Source of the DNA: Neostapfia colusana
Lineage: Eukaryota > Streptophyta > Magnoliopsida > Poales > Poaceae
Assembly (NCBI GenBank): GCA_030760725.1
Contig: JASWHV010000003.1
Location: 61,089,264-61,153,263, forward strand
Reading direction: 5' to 3'
DNA length: 64,000 nt
Below the pieces are notes generated by a model. The model worked only from the letters and a program-made list of their open reading frames with translations. It made no database searches and had not been told where the DNA came from. Positions 8,424 through 20,850 of this stretch are shown piece by piece (position 1 is the stretch's first letter; every line of letters begins with the position of its first letter). The position numbers and the translations under genes were made by a program.

Positions 8424-11400
8424 TTACAAAGGGAATAGATTAGGGAATTGTGACTTGAGTTCGTCTTCTCTTTCCCATGTAGCTTCTGCTTCTGAATGAT
8501 GTTTCCATTGAACCTTGCACATACGAATTACTTTGTTTCTTGTAACCTTTTCCATTGTGTCTATAATTCTTACAGGGTACTCGGTATATGAAAGATCTTC
8601 TTGTATATCCAACTCATCCATTGGTAGTTGTTCTTCTGGTGTTCTCAAACACTTCTTGAGTTGTGATACGTGGAACACATCGTGTACATCCGACAACCGG
8701 GAGGGTAACTCCAACTGATATGCTACCTCTCCTTTGCGTTCCAGTATCTTGAATGGTCCGATATACCGAGGTGCTAGTTTCCCTCTTACTTTGAATCTCT
8801 TTAGTCAACGCATGGGTGACACTTTGAGATACACATAGTCTCCCACTTCGAAGACTAGTTCTCTTCGCCTTGTGTCCGCATAACTCTTTTGTATTGTTTG
8901 AGCTATCTTTAGATTATTGCGAATTTCTCTTACTTTCTTTTCTGCATCTTTTAGTACTTCAGGTCCAAACACCTTATCCTTACCTATTTGATCCCAAAAC
9001 AGTGGAGTTCTACATCTTCTTCCATATAGAGCCTCAAATGGGGACATCTTCATACTTGCTTGGTAGCTATTATTGTAGGAGAATTCTGCATATGGCAAAT
9101 TCTTATCCCAACTCCTACTATTTTTGAGAGCACAGGCTCTGAGCATATCTTCAAGAATTTGATTGGTCCTTTCTATTTGCCCATCAGTTTGTGGATGATA
9201 TGCAGAACTGAAATTTAATCGAGTTCCCATGGACTCATGTAATTTCTGCCAAAATCTTGAAGTGGACTGTGTACCTCTATCTGATACTATCTTTTTAGGT
9301 ACACCATGTAGGCAGACTATTCTCGACATATACAGTTCTGCTAGTTTGGAACCGTTATAATTTTCTTTCACTGGAATAAAGTGAGCAACTTTGGTCAATC
9401 TATCCACTATCACCCATATTGAGTCATACCCTGTTTGTGTCCTAGGCAAATCCACTATGAAGTCCATCCCAATTTCTTCCCACTTCCATTCAGATATCTT
9501 TAGTGGTTGTAATAGCCCTGCAGGCCTTTGGTGTTCTGCTTTGACTAGTTGACATGTGTCACACAATGCTACATGCTCTGCAACATCTCTTTTCATTCTG
9601 TACCACCAATACCTTGTCTTAAGATCATGATACATCTTTGTACTTCTAGGATGGATAGAATAATCAGAATCATGAGCCTCTTTTAAAATTAACTTCTTTA
9701 TTTCCTTGATGTCTGGTACACATATTCTTTTACCATGCCATATGATACTATTCTCATCTTCTCTAAATCCCAGGGCTTTATTTTCTTTGATCAACTCCTT
9801 GATTTCTTTGATCTTTTCATCATTCTTTTGTCCATTTCGTATATCTTGTTCTAGAGTTGAGTCAACTTCCATTGTTATGGCTTCTGTATGATTCACCAAG
9901 CATAAGTTGAGTTTTGCGAATTCTTCACAAAGTTGGGGTTGTAGATCTCTCATTGTTAACATGTTAACATGTGTCTTTCTGCTCAAGGCATCTGCAACCA
10001 CATTAGCTTTTCCAGGATGGTAATTGATTCCCACATCAAAATCGTTAATGAACTCCAACCATCTCCTTTGCCGAAGGTTGAGATCTGGCTGAGTGAAGAT
10101 ATACTTCAAACTCTTATGATCGGTATAGATCTCAGTTCTTTTACCCATTAGGTAATGTCTCCATAACTTCAATGCATGTACAACTGCTGCCAACTCTAGG
10201 TCATGGGTAGGATAGCTCTTCTCATGCTTCCGAAGTTGTCGGGAAGCATAGGCAATAACATGCCCTTCTTGCATAAGCACACATCCTAACCCTTGTCATG
10301 AAGCATCACAATATACAGAGAATGATTTCTCCATATCAGGCATAACCAAGACCGGGGCAGTTGTTAACTTCTTCTTTAATTCTTGAAAGCTTGATTCGCA
10401 CTCTTGAGACCATATAAAAGCAGCTCCTTTTTCCAACATCTTTGTGAGTGTCTTGGCTATTTTTGAAAATCCTTCGATGAACCTTCGGTAATAGCCTGCC
10501 AATCCTAAGAAGCTTCGGATTTCTCCGACATTCTCTGGTGTCTTCCACTTTTGAACACCAGATATCTTTTCTAGATCAACTGATATTCCTCCTTCGGAGA
10601 TAATATGTCCCAGAAAAGCAATTTTCTTAAGCCAAAATTCACACTTACTGAATTTGGCATAAAGTTGGTTTTCTCTTAGTTTTTGCAATACTATTCTCAG
10701 GTGCTCTTCATGTTCTTTCTCATTCTTTGAGTATATGAGGATATCATCAATGAACACTACTACAAACTTGTCCAAGTTCATGAACACCTTATTCATAAGG
10801 TACATGAAATATGCCGGAGCATTTGTTAGTCCAAAAGGCATAACTGTATATTCATACAGTCCATACCTAGAAACAAATGCTGTCTTCGGGATATCTGATT
10901 CTCTTATCTTTAGTTGATGATATCCGGAACGGAGGTCAATCTTAGAGAATACGCATAAACCTCTTAATTGATCAAACAAGTCCTCAATGCGAGGTAAAGG
11001 GTACTTGTTTTTGATTGTCACTTCATTGAGGGCACGGTAATCTACACACAACCTCTTGGTTCCATCCTTCTTTGGTACAAATATGACCGGAGCTCCCCAT
11101 GGTGAGGAACTAGGACGGATATACCCTTTCTCCGACAACTCTCGGATATGATCCTTGAGTTCTGCTAACTGTTGGGTATCCATCCGATATGGTCTTTTAT
11201 ATATGGGAGCAGTACCAGGTACTAATTCTATAATGAATTCTACTTCTCGATCCGGTGGCATACCTGGTAACTCCTCGGGAAATACATCTGGAAATTCATT
11301 GACCACCTTTATGTCCTCAATAACTACTTCGGTCTTGTTGAGTTGAACATTTCCAGAGGGTACTTGAATAGATGTGAACTCAACCTTTGTTCCATCCGTA

Positions 11401-12881
11401 TGTGTTAGTTCCACTGTTCTCGTTGAACAATGTATAACTCCTTTATACTTGATTAACCAGTCCATCCCCAAGATGATATCTATCCCTTGTGATTCTATCA
11501 CAATGAGATTTGCAAGGAATTCTACTCCATTAACTCCTAGCTTTACCTTGGGACATATTTGTTTTGTCTTTATTTCTTCTCCAGGAGAATTCACTAATAA
11601 CACTCGATTCATAGATGTAATTGGTAAGTTGTGCTTGGTTATGAATTCCTTGGCTATGAATGAGTGTGTTGCACCAGAGTCAAACAGAATTGTAGCAGGA
11701 TAAGTATTGGCGGAGAACATACCAATCACCACATCTGGTGCCTCTTGTGCTTCCTCCATGGTCACATGATTCACCTTGCCACGCACAAGATTCTGTGGTT
11801 GAGGTGGCTTCTTGTTGGGGCACCGGTTGGCATAGTGTCCCGTTTCTCCACAGTTGAAGCATTGCCCTGTGACCTTGTTCATTGGTGCTTTGTTGCCATG
11901 TTGTGCATTTGGAGGGTTTGACCCTGCAGGACGAGGTTGAAAGGCAGGACGTTGTTGCTGTACTTGTTGTCGCTGCTGTTGTGGTTGAAAGGTTGGATTC
12001 CTAGCAGCATGGTTGTAGCTCCTCTGAAACTGATTGGGAGCTATAGGTCGATTCATTGCTCCCGTCGGCGGTGATGAGAAACGGGGCCGACTGTTGCTGC
12101 TAGAAGATTGTCCTTGCCAATTCATTTTCCTCTTTCGCTCCTTAACTAACTTCTGTCTTTTTCTTTCCACTATGAAAGCCTTGTTGATAAGATTTTGGAA
12201 ACTTTCATAGTCACTTGAAGACATGGCATACTGTATTTCTAAGTTCAAGCCCTCAATGAAACAGTCTTGTTTCTTTTCATCCGTGTCTATGTCTCCCGGA
12301 GCATAGCGAGATAACTGTGTGAACTTAGTAAGGTATTCTCACACGGACATGCTACCTTGCTTCAGGTTGAGGAACTCCTTCCGCTTGTTCTTGATTTCTC
12401 CTGCTGTAACATAGTGATTGCGGAAGGCGAGTTTGAACTTATTCCATGAGATACTTTCTGGATCCTCATGAGCTTCTTTGTATGTCGTCCACCAGTCCAC
12501 TGCAGATCCATATAGTTGATGAGAAGCAAAGAGTACCCTCTCACGTCGTGGGCATTGTATGATCTGCAACTTGTTCTCAATATTCTTGAGCCAATCATCA
12601 GCTTCCAATGGCTCTATAGCATTGTCGAACCTTGGTGGTTGGGTGCTTAGGAACTCATTTAACTTTGGTTGACGTGGTGCATTCTGAATTTGTGGTTGAG
12701 GTTGTTGCATGTTGGCCACCACTTGTGTCAAGTTTTGAATGAGTTGGTTTTGCATGTTCATCATCTGTTGTATCACCTCTCCATCAGCTCTATGTGCAAC
12801 TCGTGGCTGCCATCCAGGTAAAGTAAACTCTGCAGCCTCATTGTTGTTGTTCCCTTCGTTGCGTCTCCTTCTTCCTGCCAT
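8424..12881 (-). pseudogene. Gag-Pol polyprotein of gypsy A, broken by three TGA codons
   Basis: One continuous frame of 1,486 codons starts MAGRRRRNEG at 12881. In order: Gag domain, CCHC knuckle CFNCGETGHYANRCP (about 340), protease LFDSGATHSF (about 400), RT with FIDDILIYSK (about 707), RNase H from VYCDAS (about 858) to YTDHKSL (about 927), integrase HHCC with CDTC (about 1077-1115), catalytic MDFIVDLP, SDRGT and QTDGQIE with DD35E spacing, a GPF module (about 1370-1390) and a chromodomain ending QWKHHSEAEATWE. It is a chromovirus of the Tekay (Del/RIRE3-like) type. Three in-frame TGA codons break it: 12339-12341 (CGA in A'), 10296-10298 and 8805-8807. I see no frameshift, so inactivation is by point mutation only. 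Confidence 0.9.
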
Positions 12882-13222
12882 CTATTGTGAAAGACTATGT
12901 TTAAACTTAATGTATAAATATTCTCTTAAGTGTATTACGTTGTGCATTTACTTCATCAGTCCTACACAAAAGTTACAAAAGTTTCTACTTCGTTTATTAA
13001 ATGATAATGGTTGAAACAAACTAAGCATTTATATTCCTTAATAGATATTTACATACACTAACGAGGTTGTGAACATAAGCCTACGGCTTTCACAACTCAC
13101 GTTCATACACTAACAACACATTACATCATTAACCTAAACAAGTACACTAATCAACCATTACACACTAGTCAATACAATACATGCGTACTACACGAGCTAC
13201 TACATGAGCAAGGACACCTATC
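12882..13222 (-). other. Non-coding spacer between ORF0 and gag (A)
   Basis: This is the counterpart of 3867-4205, nearly identical, with a one-base difference near the gag start and a few substitutions. It contains no gene. Confidence 0.6.
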
Positions 13223-13837
13223 CTAGTTGTCCCCTGGGTTCTGTGCATCCTCCTGTGGGTTCCCGCCATCACCATCAGGAGTGCTAGCCTCTGACTCAGC
13301 TGTGGAGGCCTCAGGTGCTGGAGAAGCATGAGGGCGTTTGGCTGCCCTACGGTCTGGAGAGTCCGGAGTCCAAGTGTCTCCATCTAAAGCATAGAGATCA
13401 CTCACTTCTCCATCCCTCATCCTTATCAGTCCACGCATTATGGCCTCCGTCTTCTTCAAAAGGTCACGTACGTCTTGAAGCTCCTGTTGGCAGTTCTGTA
13501 GCCTGGTGCTGACGTCAACTCCTACCTTGAGGCTCATCTCCATCTGCACTACGTTGCAACCTTCATGGATTGGCTCGTAGTTGAACACCGCACTTCCACT
13601 TTGTCACCGAGGGGTGTACATGTATTGAGTCCCCTCAAGGCGGCGACGGTTGGTGTAGCTCTGGCAAGTGATTGCCTCCCAAGTGGCGTCCTTCTCAGCC
13701 TCCGCCATGGTAGACCTCCATGCTGGCGAATTGTGGATCTTGAGCAGCTTGTTCTCATAATAGATCCTCACCTGCGACTTCCACTCCTCGCATTCTGCGT
13801 GAGAAACTCGAGTGGTGTCGTACTGCACCTCTAGCTT
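13223..13837 (-). pseudogene. ORF0 of gypsy A, N-terminally truncated and interrupted
   Basis: This is the second copy of the ORF0 found at 4206-5000. A deletion joins codon about 58 directly to the middle of the LTR at 13837/13838, so the H3-like tail, the start codon, the PBS and the LTR 3' end are gone. A TGA at 13604-13606 replaces CGA of the intact copy. The remaining C-terminal half, helical and then acidic, differs from A' by only a few residues. Confidence 0.8.
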
Positions 13838-16079
13838 AGGTGCAAAGTGGTCAAGGACACTTGCCTTCTTCCTGCTGCTCCAGGAATAGGAAGTCTTGAT
13901 CTTGGAAAGTGAGAACCGGCACTGGGGCTGGTTCTACTCATGCCAACATACACATAGCAAAATAAAACAACACTCCATAAGCAATCATCCACACATACAC
14001 TCATGCAAGTCAAACGTACACACAACCTTGTTTCACATTATTAATTTAACCTAAAACTACCAAGGTCTACATATATATGTTCATTTTGGGTGTCTCATTG
14101 TCGACTTGTTCTTTTTAGTTTCCTATAATATCCCAACCAAAATTTTGTGTGTATGTGTGCATATATATTACATGTAAACTTTGTTTTTATCCAAATTTCA
14201 CACTATATGAGTTGTGCCTAAGTATACTTACACTCTTTAAACACATATATGGCTTCCAAATTTGAAATTCAGCTTTTAAGTGCACACATAAACTGAGTTG
14301 TAAATTTTAAACTAATTTCTTTATTAAATACCACACTCTTTAGCTACAAAATTTGCATAAAAGAGTATATTCTAACCTTAAACAGAATTTCATACTTCCT
14401 ATCCACTTTCAAATTGAAACTTTATGTTCAAGAAACTTATATGACATTTCCTAAGTATGTATATACATTTTTCAATGTATTCAGATTTATTTCTATACCT
14501 AAAATTGAATTTCAGCATTAAAACAGCAAAATAAACACATTTACAGAATATATATATATTGCCCAAAATACCAAAACAGAGTATTCAGAAATTTCCTAGA
14601 AGTTAGAAATTATTTTGGGTTCCATTTTTGTGCAAATTTGCTGCTGTAATTAATTTCATATAAAATTCTGAATTTAAATCCCACTCTTTTTATTTTGTTT
14701 TAGACCTAAAGCTCATTTGTGATTAACTAAAGCAGTAAACTATTTTCCTAATCCTAATATGAGTGCCTAATTCCCAAATTTAGAGCTAATCCTCACTTAA
14801 ATGTGAATACAGGGGCTGGTTTCAAAGTTTCCCGGTTAAATTTCTTAAATACAGAAGGTTTTCGGGCTTAAAACAGAAATCTACACGCTTCTGCACGATT
14901 CCTGGAAAACCTAGGGGGTAGAATCGAAAATTCAGGGGCTAGCTCATGTTTCCTGAGAGCCTCAGGGGGTAGCGTGTAAAATTTCCGGCAGTTATAACCC
15001 AGGATCACTACGGGTCGTCGGATCTTAAACGTGCCGCTCGGATTAGATCCGCGAAGGGGTACGGGGCGATCTATTTTCTTCCGCATGATTTAAAATGGAT
15101 GGAGATTAGGCGGCCACGTCATTCCGGCCAGAGCGAAGGGGTACGCGGCAGCGCTCGACGGTTCTCGCCGGCGACCTCATCGGGTTTTTGCGAAAACGTG
15201 CCTACCTGCCCTAGAACTCGGGTTTCTTCGCGTGGATTGATGGAGGGGGAGTAGGGGAGCTCACCTAGGGTGTTTTGATGGATCCGAGGGCCCGGAAGAC
15301 AGTCGACAACGGTGCTGCACGGCGGTCATCGGCGAACGGCGTCGGGAGGCGTTCGGGTCCGACTTTCTTCAAGTCTTTTCGGTCGCAGAGCTTCACTGTG
15401 GTCCGTAGATGGAGTACCGATGATTAGGGTGGATCGAAACCAAGTAATTTGAGGGTTTCACCGGCGAGTGCCGGCGGCTTCTTACCAGCGAGCGTCGGGA
15501 TGGTTGTTTCCGACGAAGTTTCTCCCCGGGGTCGGCGTCTACGGCTTGTGCACGGTGCTGCGGAGATGTGAGGCCGGTTAGATGGGAAGAAACGACACTG
15601 TACAGAGAAGAATTCGGAGTTTTGGTGGCGCCTTACCGAGAGCGATGGCGAGAGTGTGCGAGGAAGAGGAGTTGGGGTCGGGTATCGCTTAAACCGTGGA
15701 GGAGGAGGGCTAGGGAGGTTGAGATCGTGCGGTTTGTGGTGGAGAAATCGGAATCGTGGGCGAGCACACAGAAATCGGGCGGGCAGCATGGATTCTCGGC
15801 ACGGGAAGAGTGCGGGAGACTCGGTGACGGTTGGGAGAGAAAGAGCTGACAGGTGGGTCTGGTGCGGCAGTGAGAGGAGGAGGGGAGAAAGGGTGCGGGC
15901 TGGTTGGCCTGCTCAGGTGGGTTTCGGCCCAGGAGTTGTTTTCTCTTTTCTTTTCTTTTCTTTTTTTCCTTTTCTGTTTCTCTTTCCAATTCAATTCTGA
16001 TTTGAATTTCCAAATCTTTTGAACATGCAAAACATTCACTTGCTTGCAAATTCGACTTTACAATTTTTAGGATGTTACA
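13838..16079 (-). repeat. 5' LTR of gypsy A, truncated and diverged
   Basis: It begins on the minus strand with TGTAACATCC (right end 16079) and ends inside the LTR at 13838, at the place matching about 6556 of the other LTR (shared CAAAGTGGTCAAGG). Body sequence has clearly diverged from 5209-8379, although the donor-like CCTAG|GTGAG is kept at 15264. This degree of difference beside near-identical internal regions suggests that the two LTRs do not come from a single insertion event. Open frames at 15424-16136 lie in the GC-rich leader and look like chance. Confidence 0.7.
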
Positions 16080-16300
16080 AAGGCCCTCTTCCAACTCGTT
16101 TCTCGGTTTCTCATACCTGTAAAACATCACAACCATTTTTTATTCTCAACAATGCCCCCTGTTTTGGGGCAAACATAGTATGCCCACAAACACTCTTTAA
16201 GCCACGATTGGCTTGATAAATGGGCCGTTTTACCTTGCAAGTTTTAGATGTTTTTAACTTTCTTGCCATACACTCGGGTATAATCATTTTAAATACCTTC
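16080..16300. other. Unassigned sequence between gypsy A and copia1
   Basis: About 220 bp with no open frame and no repeat that I can place. It includes a short palindromic GCCCCCTGTTTTGGGGC near 16153. It may be older flanking DNA or a fragment of another LTR. Confidence 0.3.
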
Positions 16301-16465
16301 TATAGAGAGTACAGGGTGTACAAGAATTGTTCACACTAATTCATTCATCGATGATGTGTATTTATACACAAGGTCCGACGCTAGGAGCTCTCAATTCCTG
16401 GATCGGTGTGAGGGCTTCAGCCGTTACGCATGCAGATGAGCTTATCGCTAACAAAAGTTGTTACA
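16301..16465 (-). repeat. Copia1 3' LTR (short, about 165 bp)
   Basis: On the minus strand it starts TGTAACAACTTTTG at 16465 and ends ...CTCTCTATA at 16301. The same CTCTATA end precedes the PBS at 21930. It lacks a clear CA end, so the boundary is approximate. Confidence 0.5.
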
Positions 16466-18374
16466 CAAATGACTAATTCCTAAACACCCCTCAGTCGAAG
16501 CTTTGGTATTAATGACGCATAGACTGTTGCATAATTCTTCAAGTAAAGATGTAGGCAATCCTTTTGTCATGATATCAGCATACTGCTTGTGTGTAGGGAC
16601 ATGTAGAACTTTGATCTCATGTAGGGTTACGCATTCCCGAATAAAATGAATGTCCAATTCAATGTGTTTGGTTCGTCGATGATGAACCGGGTTGGGACTG
16701 AGGTAAACTGCAGACACATTGTTACAATATATGATGGCTGCACTTTTGAGAGGTACGAATAGTTCTTGGAGCAACTGTCTGATCCAACAACATTCAGCCA
16801 CCGCATTAGCTACTCCCTGATACTCTGCTTCAGCACTAGATCATGAGAAGGTACTTTGTCTTTTTTAGGACCAAGAGATGAGAGAGTCGCCAAGAAAGAC
16901 GCAGTAACCTGATGTTGATCTTCGAGTGTCGGGACACCCAGCCCAATCGGCATCTGTGTATGTTGTGAGTGTGATATCAGAAGAACCTCGTATATGCAGA
17001 CCATGGTTCATTGTCCCTTTGATATATCGTAGGATTCTCTTCACAAGGGACCAGTGGGCACTATCAGGTACATGCATGTGCAAACATGCTTTATTAACTG
17101 CATAGGCCAAGTCCGGACGGGTGAGCACCAAATATTGCAAAGCTCCTGTAATACTTCTGTAGAGAGATGTATCTGTGGCAAGTGAACCATCACTTGAGGA
17201 TACTTTTGATTTGGTGTCAACCAGAGTGGAAACTGGTTTGCAGTTTATCATCCCTGCTCGAGATAGAATCTCTGCAGCATAAGTAGATTGGTTGAGTAGG
17301 AAACCATCTGCTGTTCTCTGAACATGAATGCCAAGAAAATAATGTAGTGGACCTAAATCTTTCATTGCAAATTTCTGTTGCAGGTGATGAATGATTTTGT
17401 TCATCAACGTGGATGAGGATGCCGTAAGAACTATGTCATCCACATATAGTAAGAGATAGGCCGTGACTGAACCTTCGCGGAAGACAAATAATGAGGAGTC
17501 TGACTTTGTTGAAGTGAAACCCATTGAGCACAATTCACTGGCAAATGTTTGAAACCAGTCACGTGGTGCCTGTTTTAGACCATATAGGGACTTGGATAAA
17601 AGACATAAAAGTCCGGATGATTCTTGTCAACAAAGCCAGCGGGTTGGAAGAAATAAACCTTCTCATTGAGATGACCGTGTAAGAATGCATTCTTGACATC
17701 CAATTGGTGTACTGGCCAATGACGAGAAGCAGCAATATGTAGCACGGTTCTTTTAGTCGCAGGTTTTATCACTGGAGAGAATGTTTGATCAAAATAAATA
17801 CCGGGTCTTTGAGTGAACCCGTGGACAACCCATCGAGCTTTCCTTTTTCCAATGTACCATCGGAATTATATTTGTTTTTGAAAATCCAATTGCCAGTGAT
17901 TATTTTTGCACCGGGTGGGCCTGGCACTAAAGTCCATGTGCGGTTTGCCCGTAAGGCAGATATCTCGTCTTCCATAGCTTGCAGCCAAGCCGGATCTTTC
18001 ATGGAAGCACGGACAGATGTTGGTGGAGAAGAAACATCAGTTGACAGATGAGCATATTTGGGATTTGGTTGAAAAATACCAGATTTAGCTCTTTTCAACA
18101 TGTGATGTGTTCCTGCATGAATATAAGGATCTCGGTTCTGTGGCACAGTAGCCGCAGAAGATCCCGCAGCAGTTGTCTGTTCGTTGGAGATTGAATGATC
18201 TCGAATCAAACTCGGATCTGTGGCCGAATTCTGAGGATGCTGCATCAACCTTGGATCAGGAGCCGGCATTAATGCTGCGTTGGTTGCCTGGGCTGAATAT
18301 TCGGCCGTCGAAACAGAATTCCTTGGATCTGCCGCTGGCTGCTGCAATATAGGGACATTATTCTTCATGTGCAT
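16448..18374 (-). pseudogene. Copia1 reverse transcriptase and RNase H, broken
   Basis: Pieces in three frames together give a copia RT-RNase H. Visible blocks are WLQAMEDEISALRANRTW and IFKNKYNSDGTLEKGKLDG (about 17840-18010), LDVKNAFLHGHLNEKVYF (about 17655-17710), the RT active site LLLYVDDIVLTASS (about 17420-17465), TRPDLAYAVN, DADWAGCPDTRRSTSGYCVF, and the RNase H end RRTKHIELDIHFIRE (about 16620-16680). At least four frame breaks are present (near 17770, 17575, 17535 and 16850), so no product is possible. Confidence 0.85.
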
Positions 18375-19363
18375 TATTCCGCATGGTAGAAGATGAGATT
18401 TGTTCCTTCATGCTCCTGAAAGGAAATTTAAACTCATTGAAAGTAACATGCCAGGTTGTTAGCACACGCCGGGTTTGAGGATTGTAGCACCGATATCCCT
18501 TTGTATAAGCAGGATAGCCAAGAAAAATGCATGGAGTAGAACGTGGTGCAAGTTTGTGAGGTGCCATAGAAGATATATGGGGAAAGCATAGGCAACCAAA
18601 AACGTGCATGTGATCGTATGTTGCGGGCGACCAAATAGAAGCTCATAGGGAGTGATATTGTCACGTTTGTGACAGGGTTGGCGATTAAGTGTATATGTAG
18701 CTGTGGCTAAGGCATCCGGCCAAAATGTAAGGGGAGCACCAGCATGCAATAATAACATGTGCATACAGCATACTATCGTTGAGAGTACGCAAAATGCGCT
18801 CGGCATGTCCATTTTGCCCAGACGTATATGGACAGGTGAGTCGAAGAATAATGCGATGCTGTATCATGAATGAACGAAAGGCATTGTTGTCGAATTCCCT
18901 GACATTGTCTGTCTGAAAGCAAATAATCAGACGTTGAGATTGATTGAGCACAAAGGCATGAAAGTAGATAAATGTTGGACAAGACGTAAGATTTATTCCG
19001 TAATGGAAAAGTCCAAACGAAATGAGAAAAATCATCAAGAATGGCAAGATAATATTTAAAACCGGAATTACTACATATGGGGGATGTCCACACATCGCAA
19101 TGTAGTAATTGGAATGGCAAAATAGAAATGTTGGAAGAAGTCCCGAAGGGTAATTTGACATGCTTGCCCAATTGACATGACGCACATGAATGAATGGATG
19201 CCTTAGAACAGCTAAACTGAAAACTACGAAGAATTTGTTGTAGATGTCTATGACCAGGGTGGCCAAGGCGTGTGTGCCAAAGGTCGGTGCTGACATCGGC
19301 AACAAGACTTCGAGGAGCAAGGTTATTTGGTTGCTTGTGGAAAGAGTAGAGGTCACCCATCAA
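18358..19363 (-). pseudogene. Copia1 integrase, broken
   Basis: A gag-pre-integrase/HHCC region WHTRLGHPGHRHLQQI...CASCQLGKH (about 19160-19290) is followed by the core start LLHCDVWTSP, and then, in other frames, the integrase C-terminal part (APLTFWPDALATATYTLNR, CFPHISSMAPHKLAPRS, IFLGYPAYTKGYRCY). The reading frame shifts near 18800-18900 and 18600. The central Asp and Glu of the catalytic triad are in decayed sequence. Confidence 0.8.
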
Positions 19364-20052
19364 ATCACAGTGGAGAAGACTCGTCCCGTGTGAAAATCCT
19401 TAATAGAGAAACCGAAAGGATCAAAAGTCACGAAAACGGAATTATCTTTGGTAAGAGTATGTACGGATATCAGATTCTTGATCAAGTGTGGTGATATCAG
19501 TACATTGTTAAGTTTAAGTGGTGTAGAAGATGTGGGGATGGTTATGTTACTAGTGCGATGCACTGGTAATCTTGTGCCATTCCTAACAATAATGTGAGAG
19601 GAAACATATGGGGAGGAAGTGAAAGATAGAATACCTGGGTAATGTGCCATGTGGGAGTTGGCTCTTGCGTAGAGAATCCACTCGTCATTGCCATTGTACT
19701 GACTTGGTGGTGGAAGATTATCAAGTGCAGTCAGTAATCTGGAAGGGGCTTGAGGATGAGAAACGCCGGAAGATTGTCCTTCATAGACACCAGGCATGAC
19801 TGATGCTTGCAATGCCTGTTGCTGGGTATTCCCTGGTCGAGAGCCAAGAAGACCAGTTGAGGAAGGGCACCAGATGTTCATCGGCCAGGCTTGCACAACT
19901 CCTGTCCACGGATTGTACATAGTACGTACTACAGGAAAGTCGCTCCCTCGCAGCGTTGCCGAACCCGGACAAGTTCTTCCTGGCGTCCTGGTTTTTCCGC
20001 TACCGCGCCGACTCGTCGTCCGGGTGATCTCGTCGAGCTTCCGAGCCACCAA
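19360..20052 (-). pseudogene. Copia1 protease region, catalytic motif lost
   Basis: The blocks YNPWTGVVQAWPM and WILYARANSHMAHYPG align with the usual linker and protease motif of copia elements (usually W-[IL]-x-D-[ST]-G-A-x-x-H-M). Here the catalytic Asp-Ser-Gly is replaced by Tyr-Ala-Arg. The downstream part (LNNVLISPHLIKNLISVHTLTKDN) matches the gag-pre-integrase linker. The Arg/Thr-rich N-terminal 40 codons are of uncertain origin. Confidence 0.7.
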
Positions 20053-20295
20053 CTGATCCCAGAGGTGCGTCTTGAACCCTACTAGCTGTCCTCCAATGGT
20101 AGAGCCATGGCATGGACCATGCCGGCCAGAATTTAGGGTTTAACACCGGCGGGTTCTTTAAACCATAGCTCACAAAATGAAAAATTCATCGAGTACATTC
20201 GGTTAGGGTTCAACCGGGTCTAGAGTAAGCTTCCTAGGCCTGCTGCGATCATCCTCGAGCAAACTGTAAACCAAACCATAGCCTATAGCCTCGGG
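20053..20295. other. Unassigned insert inside copia1
   Basis: About 240 bp between the copia1 protease region and a gypsy LTR start. It contains two TTAGGGTT(T/C) stretches but no open frame or recognisable element. Confidence 0.3.
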
Positions 20296-20850
20296 TGTAA
20301 GGGCCCAAGTTTTCATGTGCTAAAAGTGTTCATCACACCTACACCTCACCTCATTTGTGATAATCACATGAACACAATTGAAGAGCAAGTAACCACCATC
20401 AATAGATTTATTAGGAGATAAACTCACAAAGTGCAAAAGTGGTATTTCCCACATGCATCATATAGGGGCTGAGCATATGATTAACTCTTAAACTTTGTTA
20501 GGAATGCTCAGGCCAAATTTCACCCAAATCCAAAACCTTTTGAGGTACTTTTGGGTACAATTAGTAAAAGGCTAGTTTGAACTTAAATTCAAATTCAAAC
20601 TCCTTTCATTCCATAAATTCAAAAGTAGGGTTCATATTCACACTCAGCACATTTTTATGAGCTCACACACCAATTTTCACTCCATTTGGAGTTGATCTTG
20701 ACATGAGCTATTTTGGCTAAATTCAAATCAAATTTGAATTTCAGCTCACATTTGCTGCAAATTCAACCAAACCAATTCCACAGTTTGATCACTTCACAAA
20801 CCAAATCCCAATTTAGTGATTGATCAAAATTTAGAGGGCATAAGGGTCCC
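20296..20850 (+). repeat. Truncated gypsy LTR fragment (B/C/D-related), 5' end only
   Basis: It starts TGTAAGGGCCC, like the LTR start of element C (TGTAAGGGCC), and follows the first 500-550 bp of that LTR. Shared blocks include AAAAGTGGTATTTCCCACATG and the run from CAATTTTCACTCC to GACATGAGCTA near 20670-20710. It ends where a small palindromic element begins. Confidence 0.7.

Noticed and set aside
15424..16136. Overlapping minus and plus frames in LTR2
   Set aside because: Low-complexity Pro/Ser/Arg translations in an LTR; not shared with LTR1.
16080..16300. Remnant host gene between elements
   Set aside because: No open frame, splice pattern or recognisable motif in the 220 bp.
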